Positions 7,925-16,421 are shown, counted from the first letter of the stretch. The stretch: 27,773 bases of DNA from JAVBNU01 sp031551265 (GCA_031551265.1 JAVBNU010000027.1:1-27773); one strand, 5' to 3'. Notes: a model not told the origin generated them from the sequence alone. Program-made: numbers and translations.

Positions 7925-8878
7925 ATGAGCAATGTATCAAAAGTAAACGGAGCACTACAGGTAAACTGTACCGGTTTAACCGTTTCTTCAGCAGGGGCGA
8001 TGACCTCCGGCGTAGCTAAGCTGGGTGCATCCGATGGAGAAAGCAGTAACCTATGGGATTGCGATGTTGAGTCATCAATAATGATGACCGCAGGCAATCA
8101 TCAGGTACAAGGTGATAAGCTATCTATCAGCGGAGATGGTGGTAATGGAATTTTAAACGCATATTTTAATACAACCAACAGCCAAGGTGAATTGACCGGT
8201 AACACAGTAGTTGTATCATACTCCGATTGCAGTAAAAACAATTCAATAAAAATAAATTCAGCCGGCAGTGTAGTTCAATTCAACAATAGTAAATATAACT
8301 CAGTTGAGCTGGCTCAAGGCAGCAATACAATATTGATGGGTGAAGGCAGCTACGGCAACATTGCCATAGGCGGCTCACAAGACAATACCTTCATCGTCAA
8401 CGGTACACACAACACGCTTATCGGAACAAGTGGTACAAACGTATTTAACATTGAGGATGGCGCTGACAGAACCTTCGTACTGGGTGGTGCGTCAGGCACA
8501 GACACAGTGAATGACAAAGCCGGTCTCGAAAAAGCCGGTGGATACACATTCTACTTAGCTCGCGGTGCTGATGTTGAGGCTAACTTATTCGGTAACAAAG
8601 CTCTGCTGAACTTGATGGGCAGCGACAATACAAACGTTACCTTTAATGGACGTAACAGCTACGCATTCAAAGACTACACAGCCACCGATAACGAAGGCGT
8701 GACATACGACTACTTTAACGTCGCAAATAAATTCAAATGGGACATCGAGCAGTTTACCGGCGAAAACGGTATGAATTTACAAAAAGAACAATTCAATTAC
8801 AATATCATTAACGAATATGTAAAAGATGATTTAACACGGGTAACAACAATCCCGCTTGGATATGACACTTTATCGTAA
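7925..8878 (+). CDS. Gly/Asn/Ser-rich repetitive protein, probably beta-solenoid; unknown function
   Basis: This 317-residue protein is rich in Gly, Asn, Ser and Thr and poor in Lys. Residues about 100-190 contain short strand-turn repeats (NSVELAQGSNTILMGEG, NTFIVNGTHNTLIGTSG) that look like a right-handed beta-solenoid, with degenerate GG/GxD turns reminiscent of RTX or haemagglutinin repeats. Canonical calcium-binding RTX nonapeptides are not evident. It has no N-terminal signal peptide or membrane segment, so type I or another leaderless secretion route is possible; that is inference. Expression looks strong: AAGGAG (7914-7919) before the ATG, an AT-rich upstream region, and a strong terminator 10 bases after the stop. 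It is a single-gene transcription unit with higher GC than its flanks. Confidence 0.85.
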   Translation: MSNVSKVNGALQVNCTGLTVSSAGAMTSGVAKLGASDGESSNLWDCDVESSIMMTAGNHQVQGDKLSISGDGGNGILNAYFNTTNSQGELTGNTVVVSYSDCSKNNSIKINSAGSVVQFNNSKYNSVELAQGSNTILMGEGSYGNIAIGGSQDNTFIVNGTHNTLIGTSGTNVFNIEDGADRTFVLGGASGTDTVNDKAGLEKAGGYTFYLARGADVEANLFGNKALLNLMGSDNTNVTFNGRNSYAFKDYTATDNEGVTYDYFNVANKFKWDIEQFTGENGMNLQKEQFNYNIINEYVKDDLTRVTTIPLGYDTLS

Positions 8879-8888
8879 TAAACAATTT

Positions 8889-8916
8889 AAAAAACCGGCC
8901 CATAAGCCGGTTTTTT
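8889..8916 (+). terminator. Rho-independent terminator of the solenoid-like gene
   Basis: An 11-bp perfect stem (8889-8899 with 8906-8916) has a GC core CCGGC/GCCGG, a 6-base loop and a run of six T. It begins 10 bases after the stop codon. This is the only textbook terminator in the window; the A-run on the left could let it work in both directions. Confidence 0.93.
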
Positions 8917-8955
8917 AATGATATTACACACAAGATGATATCGACAAACTCTCTC

Positions 8956-9175
8956 GTCACGCTGAAACTTTTGCTTAAGGAATTACACAATAAGCGTTAA
9001 TATTGCGGCGCCGACCCGGTCGCAGGGGCTGTCGGATTATCAATCATATTCACGTTTATCTGACAGATGCACTTGTCCAAGTATCCTGAGATGTACGGCT
9101 CCTCTGTCGCCTACATCTCAAGCCTGAACACAGGCGCTTAAACAAAAAACGCACATTGAGGCGCTTCAGCATGAC
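8956..9175. repeat. Dispersed repeat element, copy 1 (220 bp), with terminal inverted repeats and internal hairpins
   Basis: This is homologous to 18121-18325. Its ends GTCACGCTGAA (8956-8966) and TTCAGCATGAC (9165-9175) are inverted repeats with one mismatch in 11. Inside are CTGTCGGAT (9029-9037) pairing with ATCTGACAG (9058-9066), and TGAGATGTA (9087-9095) pairing perfectly with TACATCTCA (9112-9120). Bases 9105-9133 are identical to 18254-18282. No reading frame of note runs through it. It fills the gap between the terminator of the solenoid gene and the end of the convergent tcdA. Relative to copy 2 it has a GC-rich extra block near 9004-9028. It may be a MITE-like or REP-like element, or a structured RNA; no target-site duplication is obvious. 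Confidence 0.8.
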
Positions 9176-9185
9176 TATGAGTGAT

Positions 9186-9935
9186 TTACTTTTTTAATAA
9201 TTCCTTCATCACATAATAGCCCATATAATAACCAGCAACAGCAGGCGTAAACGGCAATGAGCCAACAGTAAGCTTTTTTATTTCCATATGTTCATTATCT
9301 TGCGCTGCGACAGAGAAAGTGCTAAGTTTTTTACTAATCTTTATCGGAATTTCGTGACTGCACACAGCAGTAATACCCGTAGTAATGCCTATATCAGTTA
9401 ATTGTTTCATAATATTCTTCAGAAAATTACAGCGGATATTAGAAATGTCAGCTATATCAGAAATATACAACTGCGTGGGGTCAAGCCTGTTGCCTGCACC
9501 TAAAGATGTAATAACAGGGATTTTATTCTCATGGCAATACTTTAGAAGCTGAATTTTAGACTTTGAAGTGTCAATCGCGTCTATCACGTAGTCAATTTTA
9601 GTTCCAAATATTTTTTCGTTTAATTCCTCAGTATAAAATTCATTAATGCAGTTAACGACAATTTCGGGATTAATATCATTCAATCGTTGCTCAAAAATCT
9701 CGGCTTTTTTCTTTCCTACTGTGGAGTTAAGCGCAATAATCTGCCTATTAATATTTGAAATAGCTACATCGTCAAAATCTACGATAGTAAATTGCCCTAC
9801 CCCCATCCGTGCAAGGCTTTCGAGCGCAAAACCACCGACGCCGCCAACACCAAATACAGCGACATGTTTTTTTGAAAACTTTTCTAAATAATCATCGCCT
9901 AAAATAAGTTGATTTCGGGAAAAGATATCACTCAT
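9186..9935 (-). CDS. tcdA: tRNA threonylcarbamoyladenosine dehydratase TcdA (ThiF/E1-like)
   Basis: This 249-residue E1-like protein has the nucleotide-binding loop GVGGVGG (29-35), the acidic residue of the ATP fold (D53 in VDFDDV) and NINRQI (61-66). The start FSRNQLILGDDYLEKF is typical of TcdA/CsdL. TcdA uses ATP to cyclise t6A37 in tRNA to ct6A. The ThiF and MoeB relatives differ in carrying zinc-binding CxxC pairs, which I do not see here. The ATG lies 2 bases after the stop of the preceding acyltransferase (TAGTCATG), so it is the last gene of a three-gene unit. Confidence 0.88.
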   Translation of the reverse strand: MSDIFSRNQLILGDDYLEKFSKKHVAVFGVGGVGGFALESLARMGVGQFTIVDFDDVAISNINRQIIALNSTVGKKKAEIFEQRLNDINPEIVVNCINEFYTEELNEKIFGTKIDYVIDAIDTSKSKIQLLKYCHENKIPVITSLGAGNRLDPTQLYISDIADISNIRCNFLKNIMKQLTDIGITTGITAVCSHEIPIKISKKLSTFSVAAQDNEHMEIKKLTVGSLPFTPAVAGYYMGYYVMKELLKK

Positions 9936-9937
9936 GA

Positions 9938-10657
9938 CTAAGTTGACGCCGCTAATTTTTCACTATCAACAGGCTCATCGACTAACTCATATCCGCTCAT
10001 AGTCGCGAGTTGATTACGCCAATCTTCAATGATTTCATCAATTTCTTTTTCGTGAGAAATCAATTTACCAATCCGAACTTCAACTTTAGGACGTTTGAAT
10101 ATATCCCAGTTATAGTCTTCACAACCTGTCATTGAAACCGGCAAAATATCGTATTTGACTGATTTAGCAATAACAGCAAAACCTTTGGTAACATCCTCAA
10201 TTTTTTTATTAGTTCTGATACCACCTTGAGGGAAAATACCCAAGCACCATTCGGCACTTTTAGCTTTAAACACTTCTTTAGCGGTTTTCATGGTAGAAAG
10301 TTCCAAGTTTTCACGATTTACAGCAAAAGCAGCCACACCATCAAGCATAGATGACGCTGTACGATTCACTTCAAATAATTCTTTTTTCGCCATAAATGCA
10401 ATTGGCAAATGTGTGGCATATGACATCATAAACGGATCAAAATAACAGGTATGATTGGGCGCAATAATACATCTCTGTTTTTTGGGTATGTTTTCTTTGC
10501 CATAAATTTTTAATCTATAAAACAACGTAAAAAGAATAAATGTAAAAATATGACTAAAACGCTGCCAAAAAATTTTTGTTAATGTAAAATCTTCGGCTAC
10601 TCGTCTGCTGTAATCTCTATATGATAGTTGTTCTTTTTTTTCGCTAGGCTCTGACAT
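9938..10657 (-). CDS. 1-acyl-sn-glycerol-3-phosphate acyltransferase (PlsC family), second of two tandem copies
   Basis: This 239-residue PlsC-type acyltransferase would add an acyl chain to lysophosphatidic acid at the membrane face. The catalytic NHx4D box is NHTCYFD (68-74) and the glycerol-phosphate box is FPQGGIR (142-148). A hydrophobic or amphipathic stretch near residues 35-50 could hold it to the membrane. The third box normally reads FPEGTR; here Glu is Gln, as in the neighbouring paralogue. It overlaps the upstream paralogue by 14 bases, so the two are translationally coupled. Substrate identity cannot be read from sequence. Confidence 0.87.
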   Translation of the reverse strand: MSEPSEKKEQLSYRDYSRRVAEDFTLTKIFWQRFSHIFTFILFTLFYRLKIYGKENIPKKQRCIIAPNHTCYFDPFMMSYATHLPIAFMAKKELFEVNRTASSMLDGVAAFAVNRENLELSTMKTAKEVFKAKSAEWCLGIFPQGGIRTNKKIEDVTKGFAVIAKSVKYDILPVSMTGCEDYNWDIFKRPKVEVRIGKLISHEKEIDEIIEDWRNQLATMSGYELVDEPVDSEKLAAST

Positions 10658-11306
10658 ACTCGCATTCCGTCAACTTCTTAATCGCAGCAACCCATTGTTG
10701 CATCATGTCCTCAATATCATCGCTGTATGGGATGATTTCACCAATTTTCACGGTAATTTTATTTTTATGTTTGTTAAAAAACGGTATCGGAAGGGAGGCC
10801 TTAGTATCTGAGCCTATAATTGCCACCGGCAAAATATCGGTTTTAGTGGCTTTAGCTAATGAAGCAAAACCTTTTGTTATATTGCTCATTTGTCCTGCTT
10901 CTTCTCTTGTACCTTGAGGGAAGATGCCTAACGACCATTTTTTAGTATTCTTAATCGACAACGCTGTTTTTAAGGTTGAGACTTCCATTTTTTCACGGTT
11001 AACAGCAAATGCACCGCAGTAATCCATCAATTTTCTTGAGAAAAACTTTTCGAACAATTCTTGTTTCGCCATAAATGCAACCGAGCGACTCAGCGCATCA
11101 CAGACAATAAAAGGGTCATAGCCTGATATATGATTGGCTACAGCTATGAATTTATTATCCTTTTTAATATTATGACGTCCTTGGAACTCAACTTTATAAG
11201 CTAGTTTAAGATACGTACCTAAAGTCCAGCTGCAAACAAGCTTCTGGAAAAATTCTCTAAATTTATTAAATTCGCCCAATTCTCTTTTTGAAAAATTTTT
11301 ACGCAT
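10644..11306 (-). CDS. 1-acyl-sn-glycerol-3-phosphate acyltransferase (PlsC family), first of two tandem copies
   Basis: This 220-residue paralogue of the next gene has NHISGYD (58-64) as the catalytic NHx4D box, FPQGTRE (129-135) as the third box, and shared stretches such as VAFMAKQELFE and CGAFAVNRE. It probably acylates a lysophospholipid at the inner membrane. Both copies carry Gln where most PlsC proteins have Glu in FPEGTR. The gene heads a minus-strand unit of two acyltransferases and tcdA. A TATAAT on the minus strand sits 35 bases upstream of the ATG. Confidence 0.87.
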   Translation of the reverse strand: MRKNFSKRELGEFNKFREFFQKLVCSWTLGTYLKLAYKVEFQGRHNIKKDNKFIAVANHISGYDPFIVCDALSRSVAFMAKQELFEKFFSRKLMDYCGAFAVNREKMEVSTLKTALSIKNTKKWSLGIFPQGTREEAGQMSNITKGFASLAKATKTDILPVAIIGSDTKASLPIPFFNKHKNKITVKIGEIIPYSDDIEDMMQQWVAAIKKLTECEYVRA

Positions 11307-11340
11307 CGTCTAAAAACCTACTTCTAGTTAAACACAATTC

Positions 11341-11346
11341 ATTATA
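11341..11346 (-). promoter_or_regulatory. Candidate -10 element for the acyltransferase-tcdA unit
   Basis: A perfect TATAAT on the minus strand (GGGTTATAATG) lies 34 bases before the ATG at 11306. No good -35 is seen at 16-18 bases. Confidence 0.4.
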
Positions 11347-11416
11347 ACCCAAAAAAATAAATTGGGGAAGAACCGAATTATTTATTTATTAAATTAATGG
11401 CAAATAATAATAAATG

Positions 11417-11425
11417 TGATAAAAT
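11417..11425 (+). promoter_or_regulatory. Candidate extended -10 promoter for the exported protein gene
   Basis: TG-A-TAAAAT is an extended -10 arrangement 43 bases before the ATG at 11469. A TATACT at 11445-11450 is also present, but it would start transcription inside the ribosome-binding site. Confidence 0.35.
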
Positions 11426-11468
11426 ATTTTTAACATAGATTAGTTATACTTTTAAGAGGACATTTAGA

Positions 11469-12101
11469 ATGCAAAAAAACATCCTGATTTTGATAATGTT
11501 TTTATCACTGGCAATATTTCATACAGCAATAGCTCAAACAGCAACAGATACAGCCAAACCGACAGAGACCAAACCTGCGGCAACAAAGGTAGAAAGCAAG
11601 CCCAATGTTGTTTATGAAGATGTTAGTGCGCTAGCTGTTGCACAAAATCCTCAAAAGTATTTGAACAAAAATATTCGCATAAAAGGTATATTTGATAAAT
11701 TTTCAGTAGTTGGCCTGGATTATAAACCGGCATTCAGAAGCTCTGAGGACTATATTTTATTCTTAATCAGAAAAGCAGAAGTAAAAGGGCACGTGATTCC
11801 TTTAGCTGAAATGAAACTTTTCATAACACGCAAAGAAGCCGAAAAACATATCGACTTAGAATCAGGTGATGAAATACAATTCACAGGCAAAGTATTCGCT
11901 ACAGCGCTTTCTGACCCTTGGATTGATGTAGACAGCATCACAATAGTAACTAAGTCTAAAAAACATCTTGAAAAAGATAAAGAGAGAGAAAAGCTCGAAA
12001 AAGAAAAGGCTGAAAAAGAGAAAGCCGAAAAAGAAAAAGCAGGAAGCACAAGCACTGACAAGCCAAAAACTGATGAAAGCGGTGCTACAGACAAAAAATA
12101 A
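11469..12101 (+). CDS. Exported protein with an OB-like domain and charged C-terminal repeats
   Basis: This 210-residue protein begins with a classical signal peptide: Lys near the start, a hydrophobic core ILILIMFLSLAIF, and a likely cleavage after AIA (residue 22). A Thr/Pro/Lys-rich linker leads into a beta-rich domain of about 120 residues (VYEDVSALAVAQNPQKYLNKNIRIKG to DVDSITIV). Phrases like YLNKNIRIKGIF and GDEIQFTGKVF are typical of small OB-fold domains in exported proteins. The tail is a highly charged KEKAEKEKAEKEKA repeat. It is likely periplasmic or surface-located. AAGAGGA (11454-11460) supports the ATG. The GH57 gene starts 15 bases after its stop. I do not recognise a named family. 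Confidence 0.82.
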   Translation: MQKNILILIMFLSLAIFHTAIAQTATDTAKPTETKPAATKVESKPNVVYEDVSALAVAQNPQKYLNKNIRIKGIFDKFSVVGLDYKPAFRSSEDYILFLIRKAEVKGHVIPLAEMKLFITRKEAEKHIDLESGDEIQFTGKVFATALSDPWIDVDSITIVTKSKKHLEKDKEREKLEKEKAEKEKAEKEKAGSTSTDKPKTDESGATDKK

Positions 12102-12116
12102 TATATGGAGTATTGA

Positions 12117-14624
12117 ATGAGCAAACCAAAAGCGTACTTGACGATTCATGGTCATTTTTACCAGCCCCCACGCGAAAATCCCTGGTTAGAATCAATTGAA
12201 TTACAAGACTCAGCCTTACCTTTTCATGACTGGAACGCAAGAATTAATGCAGAGTGTTATAACCCAAATTCATTTTCAAAAATTGTTGATGGCAATAATA
12301 AAATTTTAAACATCATCAACAACTATTCACTAATGAGCTACAATTTTGGCCCGACATTAATGTCATGGCTTGAAGTTTATTCACCACTGACATACGAGCG
12401 AATCATAAAAGCAGACGTTGAAAGCATTCATGACTTTTCCGGCCACGGGAACGCGATTGCTCAGGTTTATAATCACATGATTATGCCTCTTGCCAATATT
12501 CGCGATAAATACACGCAGGCTATCTGGGGCATTGAAGATTTCAAGTATCGCTTCGGACGATTGCCTGAAGGTATTTGGCTCGCTGAAACAGCTGTTGATG
12601 ACGAAACTTTAGAAGTTTTAGTTGATTGCGGCATAAAATTCACTATTTTATCGCCATATCAGGCTGAAAAAGTACGTCCACTACAAGGCTCAACAAAAAC
12701 ATGGACAGATGTAAGCTGGGGTAATATTGACCCTGCGAAGCCCTACCGTTATTTCTTAAAAAACAAACCTAAAAAATATATTGATTTATTCTTCTACGAT
12801 GGCTCAATCTCCAAGTCTGTTGCGTTCGACAACTTACTAATGGACGGCAACAAATTTGCTAACCGCTTGCAAGACGGCGTTTCATCAAAAAGAAGCTATG
12901 ATCAGCTGGTTAATATTGCGACCGATGGCGAAAGCTACGGACACCACACGAAATTCGGCGACATGGCGCTTGCATACTTGTTAGCAATTAAAGCCGAGGA
13001 TGTCGGCTTTGAGTTAACTAATTACGGCGAATTTTTAGAACGCAATAAAGTAGCGGATGAAGTAGAAATAAAGCCCGTTTCAGCGTGGAGTTGTTCTCAC
13101 GGCGTGGGGCGTTGGATGGAAGATTGCGGCTGTTCCACTGGCGGCCATGGCGGCTGGAATCAAAAATGGCGCAAGCCTTTACGCGAAGCGCTGGATTATT
13201 TACGTGATGAATTAGCAGTTTTGTTCGATAAAGAAGGCTTAAAATACTTTGTCGACCCTTGGGAAGCGCGCAATCAGTATATTAGCGTCATTTTAGACCG
13301 CAGTGAGTTATCAAGAAAAAAATATTTTTCAAAAGTTTTGAAGCCTGATTTAGATGACGAGGCTAAAATAAATGCCTTAAAACTACTTGAAATGCAGCGT
13401 CAAGCGATGCTTATGTACACAAGTTGCGGGTGGTTCTTCTCAGAAATTTCAGGGATTGAAACGACGCAAATCATGAAATACGCAGCCCGCGCAATGCAGT
13501 TAGCTGAGGACTTTAACTTGTGTAAACTGGAATCAAAATTCACCAAAATATTAGAGCAAGCGCACAGCAATATCCCTGAATTTCAAAATGGCAAGGTTAT
13601 TTATGAAAAATTTGTTAAGCCTTCGGTTATTAACATCAAACAAATAGCCAGTCTTTGGGCGTTTTCATCATTATTTAGAGATTATGATACAGAAACAAGC
13701 CTGTACTGTTACGATATCAAAAAAATCAACTACAAAAAAATAAGCAAAGACAAAGGCGCGCTTTTAGTCGGGCGCATAGAGATACAATCCAAAATTACAC
13801 TTGAAAAATCCGATATGATGTTTGCTCTGTTGCACCACTCCGGCGGTGATTTCCACTGTACACTCAAAACCTTCACCGACATGTCCGACTACAACTCGAT
13901 TCAGGAAAAATTAACCAAAACCTACACGAATCACCCTGTGACGGAGGCTATCAGGCAGCTTGATGAGTGTTTCGGGAAAGAATACTACACTTTGAGAGAT
14001 ATATTTATCGAAGAGCGCAAAAAAATCCTCGATATTTTATTGCACGACAAACTAAGCAAATTTGCCTCAACATACAATGAATTATACGTTGAGGGCAAAA
14101 GCGCCATCTATCATATTCAGAATTTAGGACTTGATATTCCTCATGAATTCAAAATCGCGGCTAAATACACGCTTTCAAGGCAATTCACCGATTTAATTCT
14201 TGAGAACGAAAATGACATTGATGACGATATTTTGCAGCAAGCTGAGGATATAATGAATGAAGCTAAAGGTTTTGGAATCGAGCTACGCAAAGATTCTGTC
14301 AATGAGCTCTTTTCTAGAAAAATCACACAAAGGCTGCATCGTTTAAGGCAAAATCTTGAAATTCATCAGGTTGAAGATACGCTCGAATTATTCAATCAGG
14401 TTGACCGTTTAGAGCTTTGTATCGACATTTCTGAAGCACAGAACACTTACTTCACAAGAATTTATACTAAAGTAGATGAAATAATCGAAAATATTGATTC
14501 ACGAGACAATATCATTCAATCGCGCAAATTTGTCTCATCAGTGCTTGAACTCGGCCAAAAACTCAATATTAACGTTGATTACTACAAAAATTATATAATG
14601 AAACTTACCAAGGCCACCAGGTAA
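12117..14624 (+). CDS. Glycoside hydrolase family 57 protein with C-terminal DUF3536
   Basis: This 835-residue protein opens with the GH57 signature HGHFYQPPRE (11-20). It contains the presumed catalytic nucleophile motif GIWLAE (E157) and the acid region TDGESYGHH (D270). The remaining C-terminal half, about 450 residues and mostly helical, fits DUF3536, which follows GH57 in cyanobacteria, spirochaetes and others. GH57 enzymes act on alpha-glucans (amylase, branching, 4-alpha-glucanotransferase) or related glycans; the exact substrate is not readable here. There is no signal peptide, so it probably works on cytoplasmic glucan. GGAG (12107-12110) lies 6 bases before the ATG. Its last 20 bases overlap the convergent prepilin peptidase gene. 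Confidence 0.93.
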   Translation: MSKPKAYLTIHGHFYQPPRENPWLESIELQDSALPFHDWNARINAECYNPNSFSKIVDGNNKILNIINNYSLMSYNFGPTLMSWLEVYSPLTYERIIKADVESIHDFSGHGNAIAQVYNHMIMPLANIRDKYTQAIWGIEDFKYRFGRLPEGIWLAETAVDDETLEVLVDCGIKFTILSPYQAEKVRPLQGSTKTWTDVSWGNIDPAKPYRYFLKNKPKKYIDLFFYDGSISKSVAFDNLLMDGNKFANRLQDGVSSKRSYDQLVNIATDGESYGHHTKFGDMALAYLLAIKAEDVGFELTNYGEFLERNKVADEVEIKPVSAWSCSHGVGRWMEDCGCSTGGHGGWNQKWRKPLREALDYLRDELAVLFDKEGLKYFVDPWEARNQYISVILDRSELSRKKYFSKVLKPDLDDEAKINALKLLEMQRQAMLMYTSCGWFFSEISGIETTQIMKYAARAMQLAEDFNLCKLESKFTKILEQAHSNIPEFQNGKVIYEKFVKPSVINIKQIASLWAFSSLFRDYDTETSLYCYDIKKINYKKISKDKGALLVGRIEIQSKITLEKSDMMFALLHHSGGDFHCTLKTFTDMSDYNSIQEKLTKTYTNHPVTEAIRQLDECFGKEYYTLRDIFIEERKKILDILLHDKLSKFASTYNELYVEGKSAIYHIQNLGLDIPHEFKIAAKYTLSRQFTDLILENENDIDDDILQQAEDIMNEAKGFGIELRKDSVNELFSRKITQRLHRLRQNLEIHQVEDTLELFNQVDRLELCIDISEAQNTYFTRIYTKVDEIIENIDSRDNIIQSRKFVSSVLELGQKLNINVDYYKNYIMKLTKATR

Positions 14625-15570
14625 ACGGTACTTTCGAGATTATAAACACAAAAGCCGCAATAACCAAAGCCGGCCCGAAAGGCATGAACGTTAATTGTGT
14701 GCCGCTTTTAATGTTTTTTATTAAGTTCCAACAAATAAACAGACCCAAAAGCGCCAGCACAACAAGTAATATCAGATAATTTATTACGTTATGAACCAAA
14801 ACATCCATAAAGTAATAAAATATGCCCGTCAACGCAATGAAAATAACTATTGTAGAGAATTGTGCGTAATTTCTAGCGCGCAAATACTGCTTCAAAAGCA
14901 TCGGTACTGCAACAAAAGCTTGCATGCACGCTGCCATCACCAATATCAATAGCAACGGCTTGACTCCGACAATCGCACCGATAGCACCCAAAATATATGA
15001 GTCACCTTCGCCAAAAGCCCTGTGCTTAGTGATTTTCTTAGATACAAGGGAAATCAACTCCATTGCGCCAAAGCCGACAACTATGCCCAAAACAGAGTTT
15101 ATCAACAGCGATAAATCAAATATAAATTCACCAGTTTGAAAAAGCGCGTAAATAAGGCCAACACCAGCGAGAACATAAGTATGCTCTACAAATATAACCT
15201 GCTCTTTTAAATCCGTAACCGTAATCACAATAAATATCGACGAAATCACGAAGAGAAACAAAGTATTCCACGTGAGTCCGAAAGAAAGGTACACGATTAA
15301 AAAAGTAAGCCCCGTAACCAGCTCTACAATCGGATATTGTGAACTAATTTTTTCTGCACAGAAGCCACATTTTCCACGCAAAAACATATATGATAAAACA
15401 GGGATATTATGGTACCATTTCAGCTTATTTTTACATGCCGGACACTTAGACGGCGGCAAGACTATCGATTCACCTGAGAAAGCGCGTAATGCTACGACAT
15501 TTAAAAAACTACCGGTAACAAGACCCAGCATTGTTGACAGGATACAATAAAAATACTCCATATACCCCAT
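14605..15570 (-). CDS. Prepilin peptidase / N-methyltransferase (A24 family)
   Basis: This 321-residue polytopic membrane protein matches PilD/GspO-type enzymes. GSFLNVVALR comes near the start, then paired zinc-type motifs CPAC (43-46) and CGFC (68-71). The two catalytic aspartates are D120 in VTDLKEQ and D190 in the GxGD motif FGEGDSYILG. It cleaves leader peptides of type IV prepilins or pseudopilins and N-methylates the new N-terminus. About seven hydrophobic segments are visible. Its ATG overlaps the stop of the sigma-factor gene in TAATG, with GAGGT 6 bases upstream inside that gene, so it should be translated by coupling. No pilin gene is in the window. Confidence 0.95.
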   Translation of the reverse strand: MGYMEYFYCILSTMLGLVTGSFLNVVALRAFSGESIVLPPSKCPACKNKLKWYHNIPVLSYMFLRGKCGFCAEKISSQYPIVELVTGLTFLIVYLSFGLTWNTLFLFVISSIFIVITVTDLKEQVIFVEHTYVLAGVGLIYALFQTGEFIFDLSLLINSVLGIVVGFGAMELISLVSKKITKHRAFGEGDSYILGAIGAIVGVKPLLLILVMAACMQAFVAVPMLLKQYLRARNYAQFSTIVIFIALTGIFYYFMDVLVHNVINYLILLVVLALLGLFICWNLIKNIKSGTQLTFMPFGPALVIAAFVFIISKVPFTWWPW

Positions 15571-16367
15571 TAGTCGACCTCAGAATTAACTTGCTTATTA
15601 GTAATAATTTGAAATAAATTATTCAAAGCTTTTTTCAAGTGGCGCGATACCTGAATTTGAGAGATATTGAGTTTGTCACCAATAGCTTTTTGCGTCATAT
15701 CTTGATAGAAAGTCATTTCGATAATTTCTCTGTGTAAGGGGTCGAGTTCTGTGATTGCATCCATCAGCATAATTTTATCTTCTCTGAGATTTAAATGATT
15801 TTGGTAGCTTTCATCAGCAAGTCTATCACTCAATGTCATCGCCGATTCATCATTTTCATTAACAATTTGGTCAAGCGAGACAGTACGCTTACGTCTGTCA
15901 CCTTCAATAACCTCATGAATTTTTTGAACGGACAATTCCATCTCAGCAGCGAGCTGCTCATCAGTCGGATCTTCACCAAGATCATCAGACAATTTTTTGG
16001 TCAGGAGATTAATACGGTATGCCAACTCCTGAATCTCACGAGAGGGCTTAATCATGGAGACTTTATCGCGGATATAGTGTTTAATTTCTCCTGTAATGAG
16101 ATAAGTCGCATAAGACTTGAAACTGGTTGACAATTCAGGTTTAAAAAGCGAAACAGCTTTGATTAAGCCGACACTGCCGACTTGAACAATATCTTCAACA
16201 GGGTCAGTACTTCTTCGCGCAAGTCCAAGCGCAATTTTTTTGACCATAGGTAAACAAGCAATAACGATAAAATTCTGTAATTGCTTTTTAGTGCGCTCAT
16301 TACCGGTGTTTTTGTACTCAAGGAGCCACTGATGAACCTCTTCATAATTTACTTCGTAAGTAGTCAA
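15570..16367 (-). CDS. Group 3 sigma-70 family RNA polymerase sigma factor, SigF/SigB/SigG-like
   Basis: This 265-residue alternative sigma factor has region 2 (DPVEDIVQVGSVGLIKAVSLF, then FKSYATYLITGEIKHYIRDK) for core binding and -10 recognition. Region 3 covers about 105-165 and region 4 about 200-260, ending in an HTH (MTQKAIGDKLNISQIQVSRHLKKAL) for the -35. This is the SigF/SigB/SigG family layout without region 1. The start is a TTG at 16365-16367 with a purine-rich AGAGAGA upstream; there is no in-frame ATG before residue 41. An extended -10 sits 32 bases upstream. No anti-sigma factor or antagonist is adjacent. Cyanobacterial SigF controls pilus genes, and here the next gene is a prepilin peptidase overlapping by one base. 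Confidence 0.93.
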   Translation of the reverse strand: MTTYEVNYEEVHQWLLEYKNTGNERTKKQLQNFIVIACLPMVKKIALGLARRSTDPVEDIVQVGSVGLIKAVSLFKPELSTSFKSYATYLITGEIKHYIRDKVSMIKPSREIQELAYRINLLTKKLSDDLGEDPTDEQLAAEMELSVQKIHEVIEGDRRKRTVSLDQIVNENDESAMTLSDRLADESYQNHLNLREDKIMLMDAITELDPLHREIIEMTFYQDMTQKAIGDKLNISQIQVSRHLKKALNNLFQIITNKQVNSEVD

Positions 16368-16398
16368 AATTCTCTCTCTATATAACTTGTCTGCAATT

Positions 16399-16407
16399 AT
16401 TATAGCA
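16399..16407 (-). promoter_or_regulatory. Extended -10 promoter for the sigma-factor gene
   Basis: On the minus strand TGC-TATAAT lies 32 bases before the TTG start. A second TATAAT lies at 16412-16417. No clear -35 is seen, as expected for an extended -10. Confidence 0.5.
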
Positions 16408-16421
16408 TAAAATTATAGTTC

